In this document: one piece after another, positions 1-8,660 of the stretch | Position numbering within the stretch: the first letter of the stretch is position 1 | Layout of the letters: each line of letters opens with the position of its first letter | Origin: Marinomonas aquimarina | GTDB taxonomy: Bacteria > Pseudomonadota > Gammaproteobacteria > Pseudomonadales > Marinomonadaceae | Length of the DNA: 64,000 nt | Direction of reading: 5' to 3' | Assembly (NCBI RefSeq): GCF_900089755.1 | Contig: NZ_FLOC01000001.1 | Coordinates: 124,001-188,000 of the forward strand | Notes under the pieces: model-generated | Seen by the model: only the letters and a program-made list of their open reading frames with translations | What the model was told of the DNA's origin: nothing | Database searches by the model: none | Made by a program: the position numbers and the translations under genes

Positions 1-142
1 CACGCACAATACGCTCTTGGCTGGTAATATCATAAGACGATATCCCGCCTGCGTCGGCATTATCATCCGCATCAGGCTTGTCATCGGCGCCATGTAATAA
101 CGCATCGATTTCGTCTTGAGATAATAAGTCTTGCGCAGCCAT
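1..142 (-). CDS. fliM: Flagellar motor switch protein FliM, N-terminal fragment
   Basis: The first 47 codons of FliM are present and the gene runs off the left edge of the window. The protein opens MAAQDLLSQDEIDALLHG, the N-terminal helix that binds phosphorylated CheY in FliM. It continues through an acidic linker to YDITSQERIVR, the conserved start of the FliM middle domain. FliM is part of the cytoplasmic C-ring that sets rotation direction. The ATG lies 9 bases after the fliL stop, so the two genes are cotranscribed. The identification is secure; nothing can be said about the rest of the gene. Confidence 0.93.
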   Translation of the reverse strand, partial: MAAQDLLSQDEIDALLHGADDKPDADDNADAGGISSYDITSQERIVR

Positions 143-151
143 GTAACCGTC

Positions 152-670
152 CTATTGCATCACAAAGTTTGTGAACAATACGTCTTCAATACCACCCAAC
201 CCCGTTTCTTGAGTCAGGATATTGTTAATCGTTTCCACGGCGGCGCTTTTCAGCTTCTGCTTGCCCTCAACCGTCTGTAGCTCATCAAATGACTGACTGG
301 AGAACAATAATACTAAGCTGTTTCGAATCAATGGCATGTGCAACTTCACTGCATCCACTTGGCCTTGATCTCGTGATTTCAGGGTCATATTTAGTTGCAG
401 GTAACGTTGCTTACCTGACACTAAGAAATCGACCACAAACGGCTGGTCTAAATCCAAATAAATGGCTGGCCCCTCGGTTTGCACCATCTCGGTTGCCGCC
501 GCTCCCTCGCCTTCTGCCGTAGTTTCTGAATCATCACCACTCAACAGAAAGAAATAGGCTGCCGCACCGCCGCCACCTAATACCAATAACGCCATCAGAA
601 TAATGATGATCAGCTTCTTTTTGCCGCCTTTTTTTCCATCATCAGCGCCAACATCTAATTCATCTGCCAT
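152..670 (-). CDS. fliL: Flagellar basal body-associated protein FliL
   Basis: FliL is a single-pass inner-membrane protein that surrounds the stator and supports torque. A short charged N-terminus (MADELDVGADDG, then lysine-rich) precedes one membrane segment at about residues 19-43. A low-complexity linker rich in Glu, Gly and Ala follows, then the periplasmic FliL domain (about 70-172), which ends in the typical VLFTNFVMQ. An upstream in-frame start would add seven residues, but the ATG at 670 has an AAGGG six bases ahead of it and is preferred. The gene lies between fliK and fliM, the usual order. Length (172 aa) is normal. Confidence 0.93.
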   Translation of the reverse strand: MADELDVGADDGKKGGKKKLIIIILMALLVLGGGGAAAYFFLLSGDDSETTAEGEGAAATEMVQTEGPAIYLDLDQPFVVDFLVSGKQRYLQLNMTLKSRDQGQVDAVKLHMPLIRNSLVLLFSSQSFDELQTVEGKQKLKSAAVETINNILTQETGLGGIEDVLFTNFVMQ

Positions 671-763
671 ATACAACCCTTGTTCATGCAAATTAGCGAG
701 TTACATTTTAGAAATGCTAAAGACCACTATTCTACAAAGATTATAGTGAATCACCATGGTTTT

Positions 764-2629
764 CTATGCGTAATAGTCAATCCCTTGCTCCTCAGGTAAG
801 ACATAGCCCACATTTTCCAGCTCATCGCCGTCCAGTAGCTCATCCCCAGAACCCACTCCAGTGCCGCGACCATCCGCCCCATTATCTTCAGCAGATTGAC
901 CTGAACTAAAAGCCTGATCATTGCCCTGCGACACTTCCACATCCACGGAATCCAACTCAACTCCTTGCTGCTGTAGCATCTCGCGCAAACGTTGCATTTG
1001 CCCTTCTAGCGCATCTCTCGCCTGGGCTGAACTGGCCACAAAGCTGACATGGGCATTGGACTCATGATCGACACTGATTTTCACCGTCAAGCTGCCAAGC
1101 TCGGGGGGATCCAAGTGTATATGTGCGGTTTTAAGTCCTTCCTTAGAAGCCCATGACACCTTGGTCGCCATTTCTGCCGCAAAGGTCGCTGAATTAGGTA
1201 ATGACTGCATCGTCAACTGGGCTGCAGCCCCCTCTGGTCGGGCTGCTGCAGCCGCCGTAGGGACAGCACTAAAAGCTGACGGCGTTTGTGCCTGTGCCGC
1301 ATTAGGAGAGGATTGCAACTGACTCCCTAAATTCGCCATCAACTGATCAAGGGTCTTTTTTCCCCCCAGCATATCACTGATGTCTTTAGGCAATTCTATT
1401 TTGTCACTGTCTAACACAAGCTCGCCATCGACCAGATTACTTAGCACCTCAGTTTCCGACAACTCAACATTGCCTTGAGCGGCAAGACTTAACGGCGAGC
1501 CAGTCCCTGCTTGCTCAGTTTTTTTCGACATCTGCTCCATCACCCAACGCAGATTATCATGAGCTTTATTATCAAGGTCAGCGCCACCTTCTTCAGTGGT
1601 AACCGTTTGCGCTACCTGATTTAGCGCTTGGCTTTCAAGTGTTGCTCCCGCCACGACAGGATTGGCTTCGTTACTCTTTGCCGTACTCGCACCAACTCCA
1701 GGCACTCCCCCTTCAGGGGTTAGTTGGCTCGCATGAGCAGTCCCACTTGTCTCTGGCGGGGTTCGGCTCCCCTGAACATTCGCCCCATTAACAGAAACCG
1801 TAACACTTTCAATCTCTTCTGAAGCCTTTACTGCCTCGGCCTGCGGATCTTGCGCGGCCAGTGTGTGCCCTTGCTCTACCTCACCATCAACAGGTGGATT
1901 AAGTACTGCCTCTTCTGCTTTTACCGTCTCATCACTAAGAGGCTCATCAGAACCATTCAATGTTAGCTGCTCAGGCATAGAGGGAGTGGTCGCCGACGGT
2001 TCACTGTCAGCCGTCGCCGCCACGCCCTGTACATCAGATTCAGTCTCTACTGGCTGTTTTCCGCTCTTAGCAACGAGCGCAGAGGACGGTAGCTCTTCCT
2101 CAGCGGACAATGGCGCCTGCTCAGACACTGACTCCTGCTCAGACACCAATTCCTGCTCACCCTTTTCTGCTTCAGGCGAAGGCGGAGTAGCAGCCTGATC
2201 CACTGCAAGGTTTTGCCCATCCGCTTGCAGCTCTTTGCCGTCTTCTAACGCTTTAGAGCTCTTTTCATCTGTCGACGAAGACCGCTTAGCAGAGATCTCA
2301 GTATTCTCTTCATGCTTTTGTGCTTTGGAATCTGTATCCGATGCTGTCGGCTCATCCGTGTCACGCGCCTGCGTATGGCTAGCGTCAGGCTCTCTAGGAG
2401 TCTCTTTAATGGAGTCTCCCTTCACCGCATGATCATCCTGATTTATATCTTTAGACGATTGATTAGAATGGTTTTTTTCTGATGCCTTCGGTTTGTTTTG
2501 AGCCGCCTGATTGGCAATTTCAAACGCCGAGCCAAAGCTTTGCTGCGTTCCCGTTGCGGCAGAAGCCGCAGGTGCTTTCGTAGCTTTGGGAGCAGAAGAT
2601 GATACGGATAAAGTTGGGCTATTAATCAT
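764..2629 (-). CDS. fliK: Flagellar hook-length control protein FliK
   Basis: FliK is a secreted molecular ruler that sets hook length and switches the export gate through FlhB. At 621 aa it is long for the family. Residues about 1-480 are low-complexity, rich in Ser, Glu, Ala, Thr and Gln, with imperfect repeats of a VSEQ-type acidic unit around 160-180. The conserved Flg_hook domain lies near 490-575 and contains LDPPELGSLTVKI and QLREML-like helices. A GGAGG ribosome site six bases before the ATG supports the start. The gene follows hsbR and precedes fliL. The variable region is poorly conserved, as expected, so the call rests on the C-terminal domain and position. Confidence 0.9.
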   Translation of the reverse strand: MINSPTLSVSSSAPKATKAPAASAATGTQQSFGSAFEIANQAAQNKPKASEKNHSNQSSKDINQDDHAVKGDSIKETPREPDASHTQARDTDEPTASDTDSKAQKHEENTEISAKRSSSTDEKSSKALEDGKELQADGQNLAVDQAATPPSPEAEKGEQELVSEQESVSEQAPLSAEEELPSSALVAKSGKQPVETESDVQGVAATADSEPSATTPSMPEQLTLNGSDEPLSDETVKAEEAVLNPPVDGEVEQGHTLAAQDPQAEAVKASEEIESVTVSVNGANVQGSRTPPETSGTAHASQLTPEGGVPGVGASTAKSNEANPVVAGATLESQALNQVAQTVTTEEGGADLDNKAHDNLRWVMEQMSKKTEQAGTGSPLSLAAQGNVELSETEVLSNLVDGELVLDSDKIELPKDISDMLGGKKTLDQLMANLGSQLQSSPNAAQAQTPSAFSAVPTAAAAARPEGAAAQLTMQSLPNSATFAAEMATKVSWASKEGLKTAHIHLDPPELGSLTVKISVDHESNAHVSFVASSAQARDALEGQMQRLREMLQQQGVELDSVDVEVSQGNDQAFSSGQSAEDNGADGRGTGVGSGDELLDGDELENVGYVLPEEQGIDYYA

Positions 2630-2676
2630 GGGAGACCTCCACTATTCACAAAGGGATTGCAAATAGAGGGCCAAGT

Positions 2677-4371
2677 TTACCAATGATATTGAACAGAGAT
2701 ACAAGAGCCATTATCGCTGACGCTAACCTGCTGACACAGCTGATTGATCAAGCTTAAGCCGCGATTGAAGGGCATATCATGATCAAAGTTTGCCAAATCC
2801 AGCTGGCTTGTATCATAACCATCACCACTGTCCGCCATGGTCAGAGACAAGCACCCTTGGTGGCTATCCGAGCTGACCTTAATGTCAATCGTGATCCACC
2901 CGTCACTGAGCTGCGCTAACTTGGCCTCACGGGAGCTATAGTACTGCGCAAACCCTTCCACGGTGCGCTTTAAATTTGAATCCAGTTTTAGAATGCCGTG
3001 CTCTAAGGCATTGGAATACATCTCAGAGAGGATCATAAAGACTTCGCCAGAACGCTTACTCAGTTCAGGCACTGTGGTAAGGATTTGCAACAAATACGGT
3101 AATGGGTCAGTGCTTTTTAGGGTCTCGGCGTTTAACTCATAACGAAAGGCAAAATCCGCAGGAACATTGCCCCCCTTCGCGACATCTGTCGCTTTCGCTT
3201 GAGGACTATGATCTAAAGCCTGAGCTAAGTCGATGCCCAGCACCGATATGTCATCATGAGGGTTCTCTAAAATGCCTTCTTTCTGCAGCATATTCTCAAG
3301 CCATACAAACGGGTTGACAGACACACTGCCCGCATAAAGAGGGTCTAACGCCGTGTTATAATGAATCTTATTGTCTCTTGTGCGAGCTTCGTACACGCCA
3401 TCGGTAAAGGCGAGTAGAAAGTCCCCCGATTCGTAGGAAAACATTTCTATATTGGCGTCAAACTCATACTCATTGAGAATCCCCAATGGCAAAGAGTCTG
3501 AGGCGATCATACGCGGCACTTTTTCATCGGCAGCAAAGTACAGCAAATCCGGCAGCCCCGCATTCCATACTGCAACAGTACGGTTATGAGCATTGATATC
3601 AACGAATGCGGCGGCGCAAAACATATTAGGTGGCAGGATATTGTGTAAGCGCTTATTGATCTCAGGCAAGATCTGGCGCATGACAAATCCCTTCTCAGTC
3701 CAATCAAAGAAAATATCCGCTAACGGCAAGGCGCCAATGGCCGCCGATAATCCGTGCCCGGTAAAGTCCCCTAATAACAAATGAATGCCGCCATTAGGCT
3801 TGTAGGCCGCCAGAATCACATCGCCGTTAAAAATATGGCTACCGTGATGCAAGGTGCTTAGAGCAGGATCGGATAGGCAATTGGAATGGGTGATCCGCTC
3901 ATAGACCAGTTTGGCAACTTCTTGATCATGCACCATCTGCTGGTTTAGCACAGACAGCTCATCGCGCTGTTCAGACAGGGTATTTTGTAACACTAACAAG
4001 CGGGCGATGGCATTGAGCTTGGCGGAAACCAACGTCGGGCTGTACGGTTTGGAAATAAAATCCGTTGCGCCCACGTCTAAGCATTTTTGTAATACAGCCG
4101 GGTCAGATACCCCCGACAAAAACACAATCGGAATCAGTTTTTCGTTGGCGATTTGCTGAATTTCAAGGGCCGCCTCCCAACCATCTTTGCGCGGCATTTT
4201 GATATCTAGACACACCAGTTGAATCGTGTCTGGATCAAATTTTTCGACTGCGTCTTGGCCATCCACGGCCGTCTCAACCACATGACCTAGCTGATCAAGC
4301 ATGGTTTCTAAGAGCATGCGATCAGATGGATTATCATCGGCGACTAAGATTTTGAGATTCTGTTCCTTCAT
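2677..4371 (-). CDS. hsbR: HsbR-like response regulator: receiver, PP2C phosphatase and HATPase
   Basis: This three-domain protein matches Pseudomonas HsbR, a partner-switch regulator of an anti-anti-sigma protein. Residues about 6-118 form a receiver with Asp56 in the LDIKMP strand and Lys108 in SKPY. A SpoIIE/PP2C-type phosphatase follows (about 180-385), with the metal-binding GDFTGHG motif and HDDIS near its end. The C-terminal HATPase (about 420-560) keeps an N-box EMYSNALEHG, the ADSGDGYD box and a final RGLSLI glycine motif. The start at 4371 has a nearby GGAG; an in-frame ATG at 4383 is possible. In P. aeruginosa the partner is HsbA, and a STAS protein is indeed the next gene upstream. 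HptB, which feeds phosphate to HsbR there, is not in this window. Confidence 0.85.
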   Translation of the reverse strand: MKEQNLKILVADDNPSDRMLLETMLDQLGHVVETAVDGQDAVEKFDPDTIQLVCLDIKMPRKDGWEAALEIQQIANEKLIPIVFLSGVSDPAVLQKCLDVGATDFISKPYSPTLVSAKLNAIARLLVLQNTLSEQRDELSVLNQQMVHDQEVAKLVYERITHSNCLSDPALSTLHHGSHIFNGDVILAAYKPNGGIHLLLGDFTGHGLSAAIGALPLADIFFDWTEKGFVMRQILPEINKRLHNILPPNMFCAAAFVDINAHNRTVAVWNAGLPDLLYFAADEKVPRMIASDSLPLGILNEYEFDANIEMFSYESGDFLLAFTDGVYEARTRDNKIHYNTALDPLYAGSVSVNPFVWLENMLQKEGILENPHDDISVLGIDLAQALDHSPQAKATDVAKGGNVPADFAFRYELNAETLKSTDPLPYLLQILTTVPELSKRSGEVFMILSEMYSNALEHGILKLDSNLKRTVEGFAQYYSSREAKLAQLSDGWITIDIKVSSDSHQGCLSLTMADSGDGYDTSQLDLANFDHDMPFNRGLSLINQLCQQVSVSDNGSCISVQYHW

Positions 4372-4385
4372 CTCGCTCCGCATCC

Positions 4386-4688
4386 TTATTGGCTTAATAC
4401 AAATAAGCGCTCAAAACGTGCCATTTTTAAGGCGTTGCTGACGAAATCAGAAGCGCCTTTAATCACCACCTTGCTGCCATCACCGCCAGCATAATCTCTT
4501 AGCAACAACAGCATCCCTAAAGCAGAGCTGTCAATGTAGCTCACCTCATGCAGATCAATAATATAGCCAGAACCTTTTGGGTATCGCCCAAAACATTCAC
4601 GAAAATCTTGCTGGCAGGAATAATCAAAACGCCCTTTTACAAGCAAGGTCGCCGTTGCTGCTGCTTCATCAAACTGACTAATGATCAT
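4386..4688 (-). CDS. hsbA: HsbA-like STAS anti-anti-sigma factor
   Basis: A 100-residue single-domain STAS protein. It has the core pattern of a beta strand ending in DLHEVSYIDSSALG, followed by an amphipathic helix. The Ser pair at 54-55 is at the usual phosphorylation site of SpoIIAA/HsbA proteins. In Pseudomonas, HsbA is phosphorylated and dephosphorylated by HsbR and then binds either the anti-sigma factor FlgM or the diguanylate cyclase HsbD, switching between swimming and biofilm growth. The gene is directly upstream of hsbR, and GAGG lies about ten bases ahead of the ATG. Its binding partner here cannot be read from this window. Confidence 0.85.
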   Translation of the reverse strand: MIISQFDEAAATATLLVKGRFDYSCQQDFRECFGRYPKGSGYIIDLHEVSYIDSSALGMLLLLRDYAGGDGSKVVIKGASDFVSNALKMARFERLFVLSQ

Positions 4689-4732
4689 AGATCATGCCTC
4701 ACAATGCTCGAATAACACGTCACAGATGTAAG

Positions 4733-6469
4733 CTATTGATGAGAGGTCATGTGCTCCAGCTGCGCCAACTCAGACAGGTTGTCTAGCTGAGTTTGCACAT
4801 CGTTCAAACGCCGCATTAACTCCGACTCAGAGCTTTTCACATGCTCTAATCGCAGCTCTCCAGGGATTGGCTTGGACTCAAGAATATCGCTCAACACGGT
4901 ATCGATATCATGCGTCAAATCAATCACGCTATGCTCTATAACACTGGCTCGGGTCGGTTCCGTATGAACAATGGTCAGAAGGTTTAATATCGCAGATTTG
5001 GTATCTAACAGACCTTCATTAACAGTAGCGACCCAAGTGGCTTGTGCCGCTTGCCATTCAACTAACTGTTGTAAGTAGGCCTCGTACAACTCGAAGCGAT
5101 ATTCGATTTGCTCTCTTACTCGCAAGAACTCTTGCTTGCTAACATCTACTTCTGAGAGGATCAGGTGATTGTGTTCAAGGTAAACTTCTGATGCCAACTC
5201 ATTGCTGTTGAGTTTAGCAAGCAGGTACTCCAACAACTGTTGCAGTTTAGTAATCTTGGGATATTGTTTGTCACCATTGTTTACTAATTCATTGCTTTGC
5301 TGCAGAAATTCGAACACTTTTTGACGAGTGCTTTCTAATTTTTGAGAAAAGCTATAGTAAGGCGACGCATCATCCAAAATTCGAATCGGAGCATCCCAAA
5401 CATCACTCGCCATCAAACTGAGTGTCGCTTCTAAGACTCGCAACTCAGCATGGGAATCAATCGCCGCCAACTCCACCAAATAGCCTGAAATAGGTTCATG
5501 CCCGATCTTTGAGACACGCACTTCATAAAGGCGATTGGCGATTCGAAGTGGGCCGGAAAAGGATTCTGATAAAAGACTCTCTGCCACCACTTCCCCTTCT
5601 AATGAGGTCAAATGCGCATCGACGCCAAGCACTTCTGATAGAGCCGTTGGCTCTAGCACCCACAACTCCGATAAGCCCTCGCTAACATTGAGGATTTCAT
5701 GGGACTGATTGACCACTAACTTAAGTGACAATGATGCGGATAAGGCTGAGCGATACAGCTGAGAAAAACCGCTGTGATGCTGAAGGTCTCCAGATATGGC
5801 GTTCAAAACACTGTTCAAGTAACGGGCAAAATCACCAAATTCATCATTACGGTGAAGCGGTGGTGACAGATGCCCTCCTTGTTGGGCTCGCGCGACTTGG
5901 GCGTGAAAAAAGTTCAGCGCCACTTGGCGATCCTGCAATACTCGGCGCCAGCCCCAAATTACATACCCCAGTAATACCAACCACCCCATCAGCACAGCTA
6001 TCAACTGTGGCTGTTCATGTAGCGGCAATTGTCCCAAACGCGCACTGCGCTCCGTAGCCACCTGTTTTATTTGCCCTAGGCGACTCTGCGCCAGACGCAC
6101 CTGCTCTGGCACCGTAAATTGCGATATGGTCACAGGGGCACTAGGCAAGTCGATCTCAGGGGCAATCTGCTCACGTAAACGTTGTACTAGAATGCGTTCT
6201 TGTTGCAACAATTCAGCAATGGCTGAGCGCCCTTCATCAGCAGGCAGCATACGCCATCTCTGTACAAGTTCTAGGCTTGCATAAGCGATATCGTGCAGTT
6301 CCGCAGAGGACTTAAGCGATGTCTCAACACGCTGATTAAAGGTGTAGTAGCTCGCCCCTAATAAGCCTAAAAACAGCAAGGTGAACAGCAAGCCATACTG
6401 AATAATCCAGTCACTAAAGCGAGTTCGACGCTGATCAAAGGCTGCATGAGCTGAATTATTCACATCCAT
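4733..6469 (-). CDS. Receptor-like membrane protein of unknown function in the flagellar operon
   Basis: I do not recognise the family. The 578-residue protein has the layout of a chemoreceptor without the receptor output. A membrane segment lies at about 21-43, then a helical periplasmic region of about 110 residues and a second membrane segment at about 155-174. A HAMP-like stretch follows (about 175-225, with NDEFGDFARYLN resembling the second HAMP helix). A mixed alpha/beta, PAS-like region covers 230-345, and a long heptad-rich helical tail runs to the end. The methyl-accepting hairpin motif and any kinase or cyclase motif are absent. The ATG overlaps the end of the preceding gene by 14 bases, so the two are probably translationally coupled. 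It may signal by coiled-coil contact with that protein or with HsbA/HsbR; this is inference. Confidence 0.6.
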   Translation of the reverse strand: MDVNNSAHAAFDQRRTRFSDWIIQYGLLFTLLFLGLLGASYYTFNQRVETSLKSSAELHDIAYASLELVQRWRMLPADEGRSAIAELLQQERILVQRLREQIAPEIDLPSAPVTISQFTVPEQVRLAQSRLGQIKQVATERSARLGQLPLHEQPQLIAVLMGWLVLLGYVIWGWRRVLQDRQVALNFFHAQVARAQQGGHLSPPLHRNDEFGDFARYLNSVLNAISGDLQHHSGFSQLYRSALSASLSLKLVVNQSHEILNVSEGLSELWVLEPTALSEVLGVDAHLTSLEGEVVAESLLSESFSGPLRIANRLYEVRVSKIGHEPISGYLVELAAIDSHAELRVLEATLSLMASDVWDAPIRILDDASPYYSFSQKLESTRQKVFEFLQQSNELVNNGDKQYPKITKLQQLLEYLLAKLNSNELASEVYLEHNHLILSEVDVSKQEFLRVREQIEYRFELYEAYLQQLVEWQAAQATWVATVNEGLLDTKSAILNLLTIVHTEPTRASVIEHSVIDLTHDIDTVLSDILESKPIPGELRLEHVKSSESELMRRLNDVQTQLDNLSELAQLEHMTSHQ

Positions 6470-8174
6470 CGTATTTAAAAATCTCTAACAACTGTTTATG
6501 AAACAAGTAGGTATGGCGCTGATCAAGCAACAACCACCCCCGATCCTGAAAGCTTATGTTGATACGCTCATTTTGCCAAGTTAGCACAACCGTGTCCCCA
6601 TCCACTAATTTGTGTAACGCCTGTTTATCAAGGCTGTAACGTCCACGAAAGGCAAACTGGCTACCTCTCACCGCCACCATCATCACCATATCGTCCCTAT
6701 GACAAGCATCGGCCTGCGGCTCAATCAATGGCATCACCTGCCCAGCATGGTAGATCAAACCTGGCATAACCCACTCCAAGGACCCGTAGGGCTGTAAACC
6801 AACCACCATGTCCGCAAACAGCTCAATACCGTGCTCATCGGTCAATTGAAAATACACTGGAGTATGGTTTTTAGGTCGGGCGATGGTCACGGATTCAGCA
6901 CGCCATTGGCGCTTGGCAAGCACCTCTTGTTCGTTGGCAAAGATCGGCTCTTGCTGAAATTCGTCTCGCACTCGCCAGATATTTCGCGTACCACAAGGCA
7001 AGCAGGTACTGCGTAGCACCACGCCATAATCCCGCGTCACCGCTGTCGGTTGCAAGCATACATGCCCCTCAAGGGTGCGCACTTGAACCAATGGCGACTG
7101 CGTTGACGTGAGCACTTGCTCATGCCAGCCGCCATCATACTGCCAGACACGCTGCACATCCGTGTCGCTCGGCTGCAATAACTGTGCACGAAACGCTGGC
7201 ACGACAAAGCTTTGCTTAGCAAAAGACAATACATACACAGGTATCACAGACTCAGATAATGCCAATACTTGTTGTGCCCGATCGGCTTCGTCCAACAAGT
7301 ACACACGTCCACCATAGAGGTCAAACTGGCAACTATTGGGGGGGTGATGCTGGGCGGGGATCACCCAGATATTCGAGGTAAAAGTGCCCTCATACAGTTG
7401 ATCGAGAGCAACAGAGAATTGTTCCCGCACCTGAGTCTGTAACGACTTATAAAACTGTAAGAATGAGGCCGAGCGGCGCCATACTTCCCGCTCTGCTGCC
7501 ATGGTATGCAACCAATCCACCCAATAATTCTCACTGTCGGGGGACAAACTCAATGGCTGATTAGATTCTAGCGCACTCTGCCAACGCCAATCAGGTAAAC
7601 GAGCGGCTAGCTCAGCCAAGCATAAGCCGGTCTCCAATACCACACTCATGGCCACCACATCACTCTGCTGATGCGCCCCCTGTACCCTATTGCGGGCATG
7701 ATCAATCGCCCAATAGCCTAGGTCTGACAAGCTTGCAAAGCCTGCAAACCCTTTTGTCACAGGTCCCGAATACTCACCCGTATAACGCTTTACTTCATCC
7801 TTATTAAGGTCAGCACACGCCCCCACAAAACGCTTTTGCAGAGCTTGTAATCCTTCATAATCGACTGTTTCAACAAAGCTCTGCTGCGCCACCCAAACGG
7901 AACGCAAGGTAGTGACCCAAGCGAATAGATCAGAGCGTTGCGGTTCATTGAGAAAACCACCCGCTTCGATGACACGCTCAAGCGCACTGATGACCTCGGC
8001 TAAGGCCTGTTGTAACGGCTCATCGGCAGTCAGGCAGGCCTGCAGTTCATAACAAAGAGACTGAATCGTAAGATGGGATTTAAGAGGATAGAGATGAGAC
8101 TGCAGTAGCGCGGTTTCGAGATCAAAGACAACCGACACGACCGACTGAGAAGAGGCTACTTGAACCTCAGGCAT
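6456..8174 (-). CDS. Unknown protein with faint CheA P4/P5 (CheW-like) features, flagellar operon
   Basis: I cannot place this 572-residue soluble protein in a named family. Residues 1-130 are helical. Near 150-185 an AIDH motif followed by alternating hydrophobic strands faintly recalls the N-box region of a CheA HATPase, without the catalytic Asn or glycine boxes. At 287-330 the pattern GGRVYLL, a leucine strand, then VIPVYVL and FVVP resembles the P4-to-P5 junction of CheA. At 470-486 PGLIYHAGQVMPLIEP resembles the GxxxxRGxxxPxxxL strand of CheW domains. The gene follows fliJ directly (its ATG at 8174 overlaps the fliJ stop) and overlaps the receptor-like gene after it. It may be a degenerate, non-catalytic CheA/CheW scaffold. 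Other explanations remain open. Confidence 0.55.
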   Translation of the reverse strand: MPEVQVASSQSVVSVVFDLETALLQSHLYPLKSHLTIQSLCYELQACLTADEPLQQALAEVISALERVIEAGGFLNEPQRSDLFAWVTTLRSVWVAQQSFVETVDYEGLQALQKRFVGACADLNKDEVKRYTGEYSGPVTKGFAGFASLSDLGYWAIDHARNRVQGAHQQSDVVAMSVVLETGLCLAELAARLPDWRWQSALESNQPLSLSPDSENYWVDWLHTMAAEREVWRRSASFLQFYKSLQTQVREQFSVALDQLYEGTFTSNIWVIPAQHHPPNSCQFDLYGGRVYLLDEADRAQQVLALSESVIPVYVLSFAKQSFVVPAFRAQLLQPSDTDVQRVWQYDGGWHEQVLTSTQSPLVQVRTLEGHVCLQPTAVTRDYGVVLRSTCLPCGTRNIWRVRDEFQQEPIFANEQEVLAKRQWRAESVTIARPKNHTPVYFQLTDEHGIELFADMVVGLQPYGSLEWVMPGLIYHAGQVMPLIEPQADACHRDDMVMMVAVRGSQFAFRGRYSLDKQALHKLVDGDTVVLTWQNERINISFQDRGWLLLDQRHTYLFHKQLLEIFKYDGCE

Positions 8175-8611
8175 TAGGAACGCATCCGTTGAAAGAAAGC
8201 ACGGTTGGAGAATTCATCGATTTGTTTTTGCTCCTGCTTATCGGCGAAAGCCACTTCCTCATGAATGCTTTTCTCTTTTAGCCAGTCCATACCTTTGGTT
8301 TTGGCGCGGGCGTCCTGCCAACGCTTCAAGGCCATATTCACTTGCTGCTCAGAGCGCTTCACCTGCTGCTCCTGTTGTTTAATCGCTTGCTGCAAGCGTG
8401 TGACGAAATGCTGGTAATTGGTGGTTAAATACGGTGACAAGCCCAATAAGTTGCGCTGTTCATCGTATTGCGCCGCATAGTCGATCAGCTCCTGTAACTT
8501 CTGCTGATCATGTTGCAGACGAGCTTGATCTTTGGCGAGCGCTTTTGCGACTTCCTCTTCCTTGCGTTGAGAAAGATCAACTAACACCTGCATACGCTGC
8601 GACTTTTTCAT
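8174..8611 (-). CDS. fliJ: Flagellar export chaperone/stalk protein FliJ
   Basis: A 145-residue, almost wholly helical and charged protein, as expected for FliJ, the coiled-coil stalk that sits in the FliI ATPase hexamer and links it to the export gate. Heptad-rich stretches span about 10-60 and 70-140, full of Gln, Lys and Glu. A GGGAG site precedes the ATG. It lies between fliI and the unknown 572-residue gene. FliJ diverges strongly in sequence, so the call depends on length, coiled-coil character and gene order after fliI; all three fit. Confidence 0.88.
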   Translation of the reverse strand: MKKSQRMQVLVDLSQRKEEEVAKALAKDQARLQHDQQKLQELIDYAAQYDEQRNLLGLSPYLTTNYQHFVTRLQQAIKQQEQQVKRSEQQVNMALKRWQDARAKTKGMDWLKEKSIHEEVAFADKQEQKQIDEFSNRAFFQRMRS

Positions 8612-8660
8612 AATTCTCCCTCATAACTAGCTTGATATTAGCGGTTCAAGGAAAAGGCGT

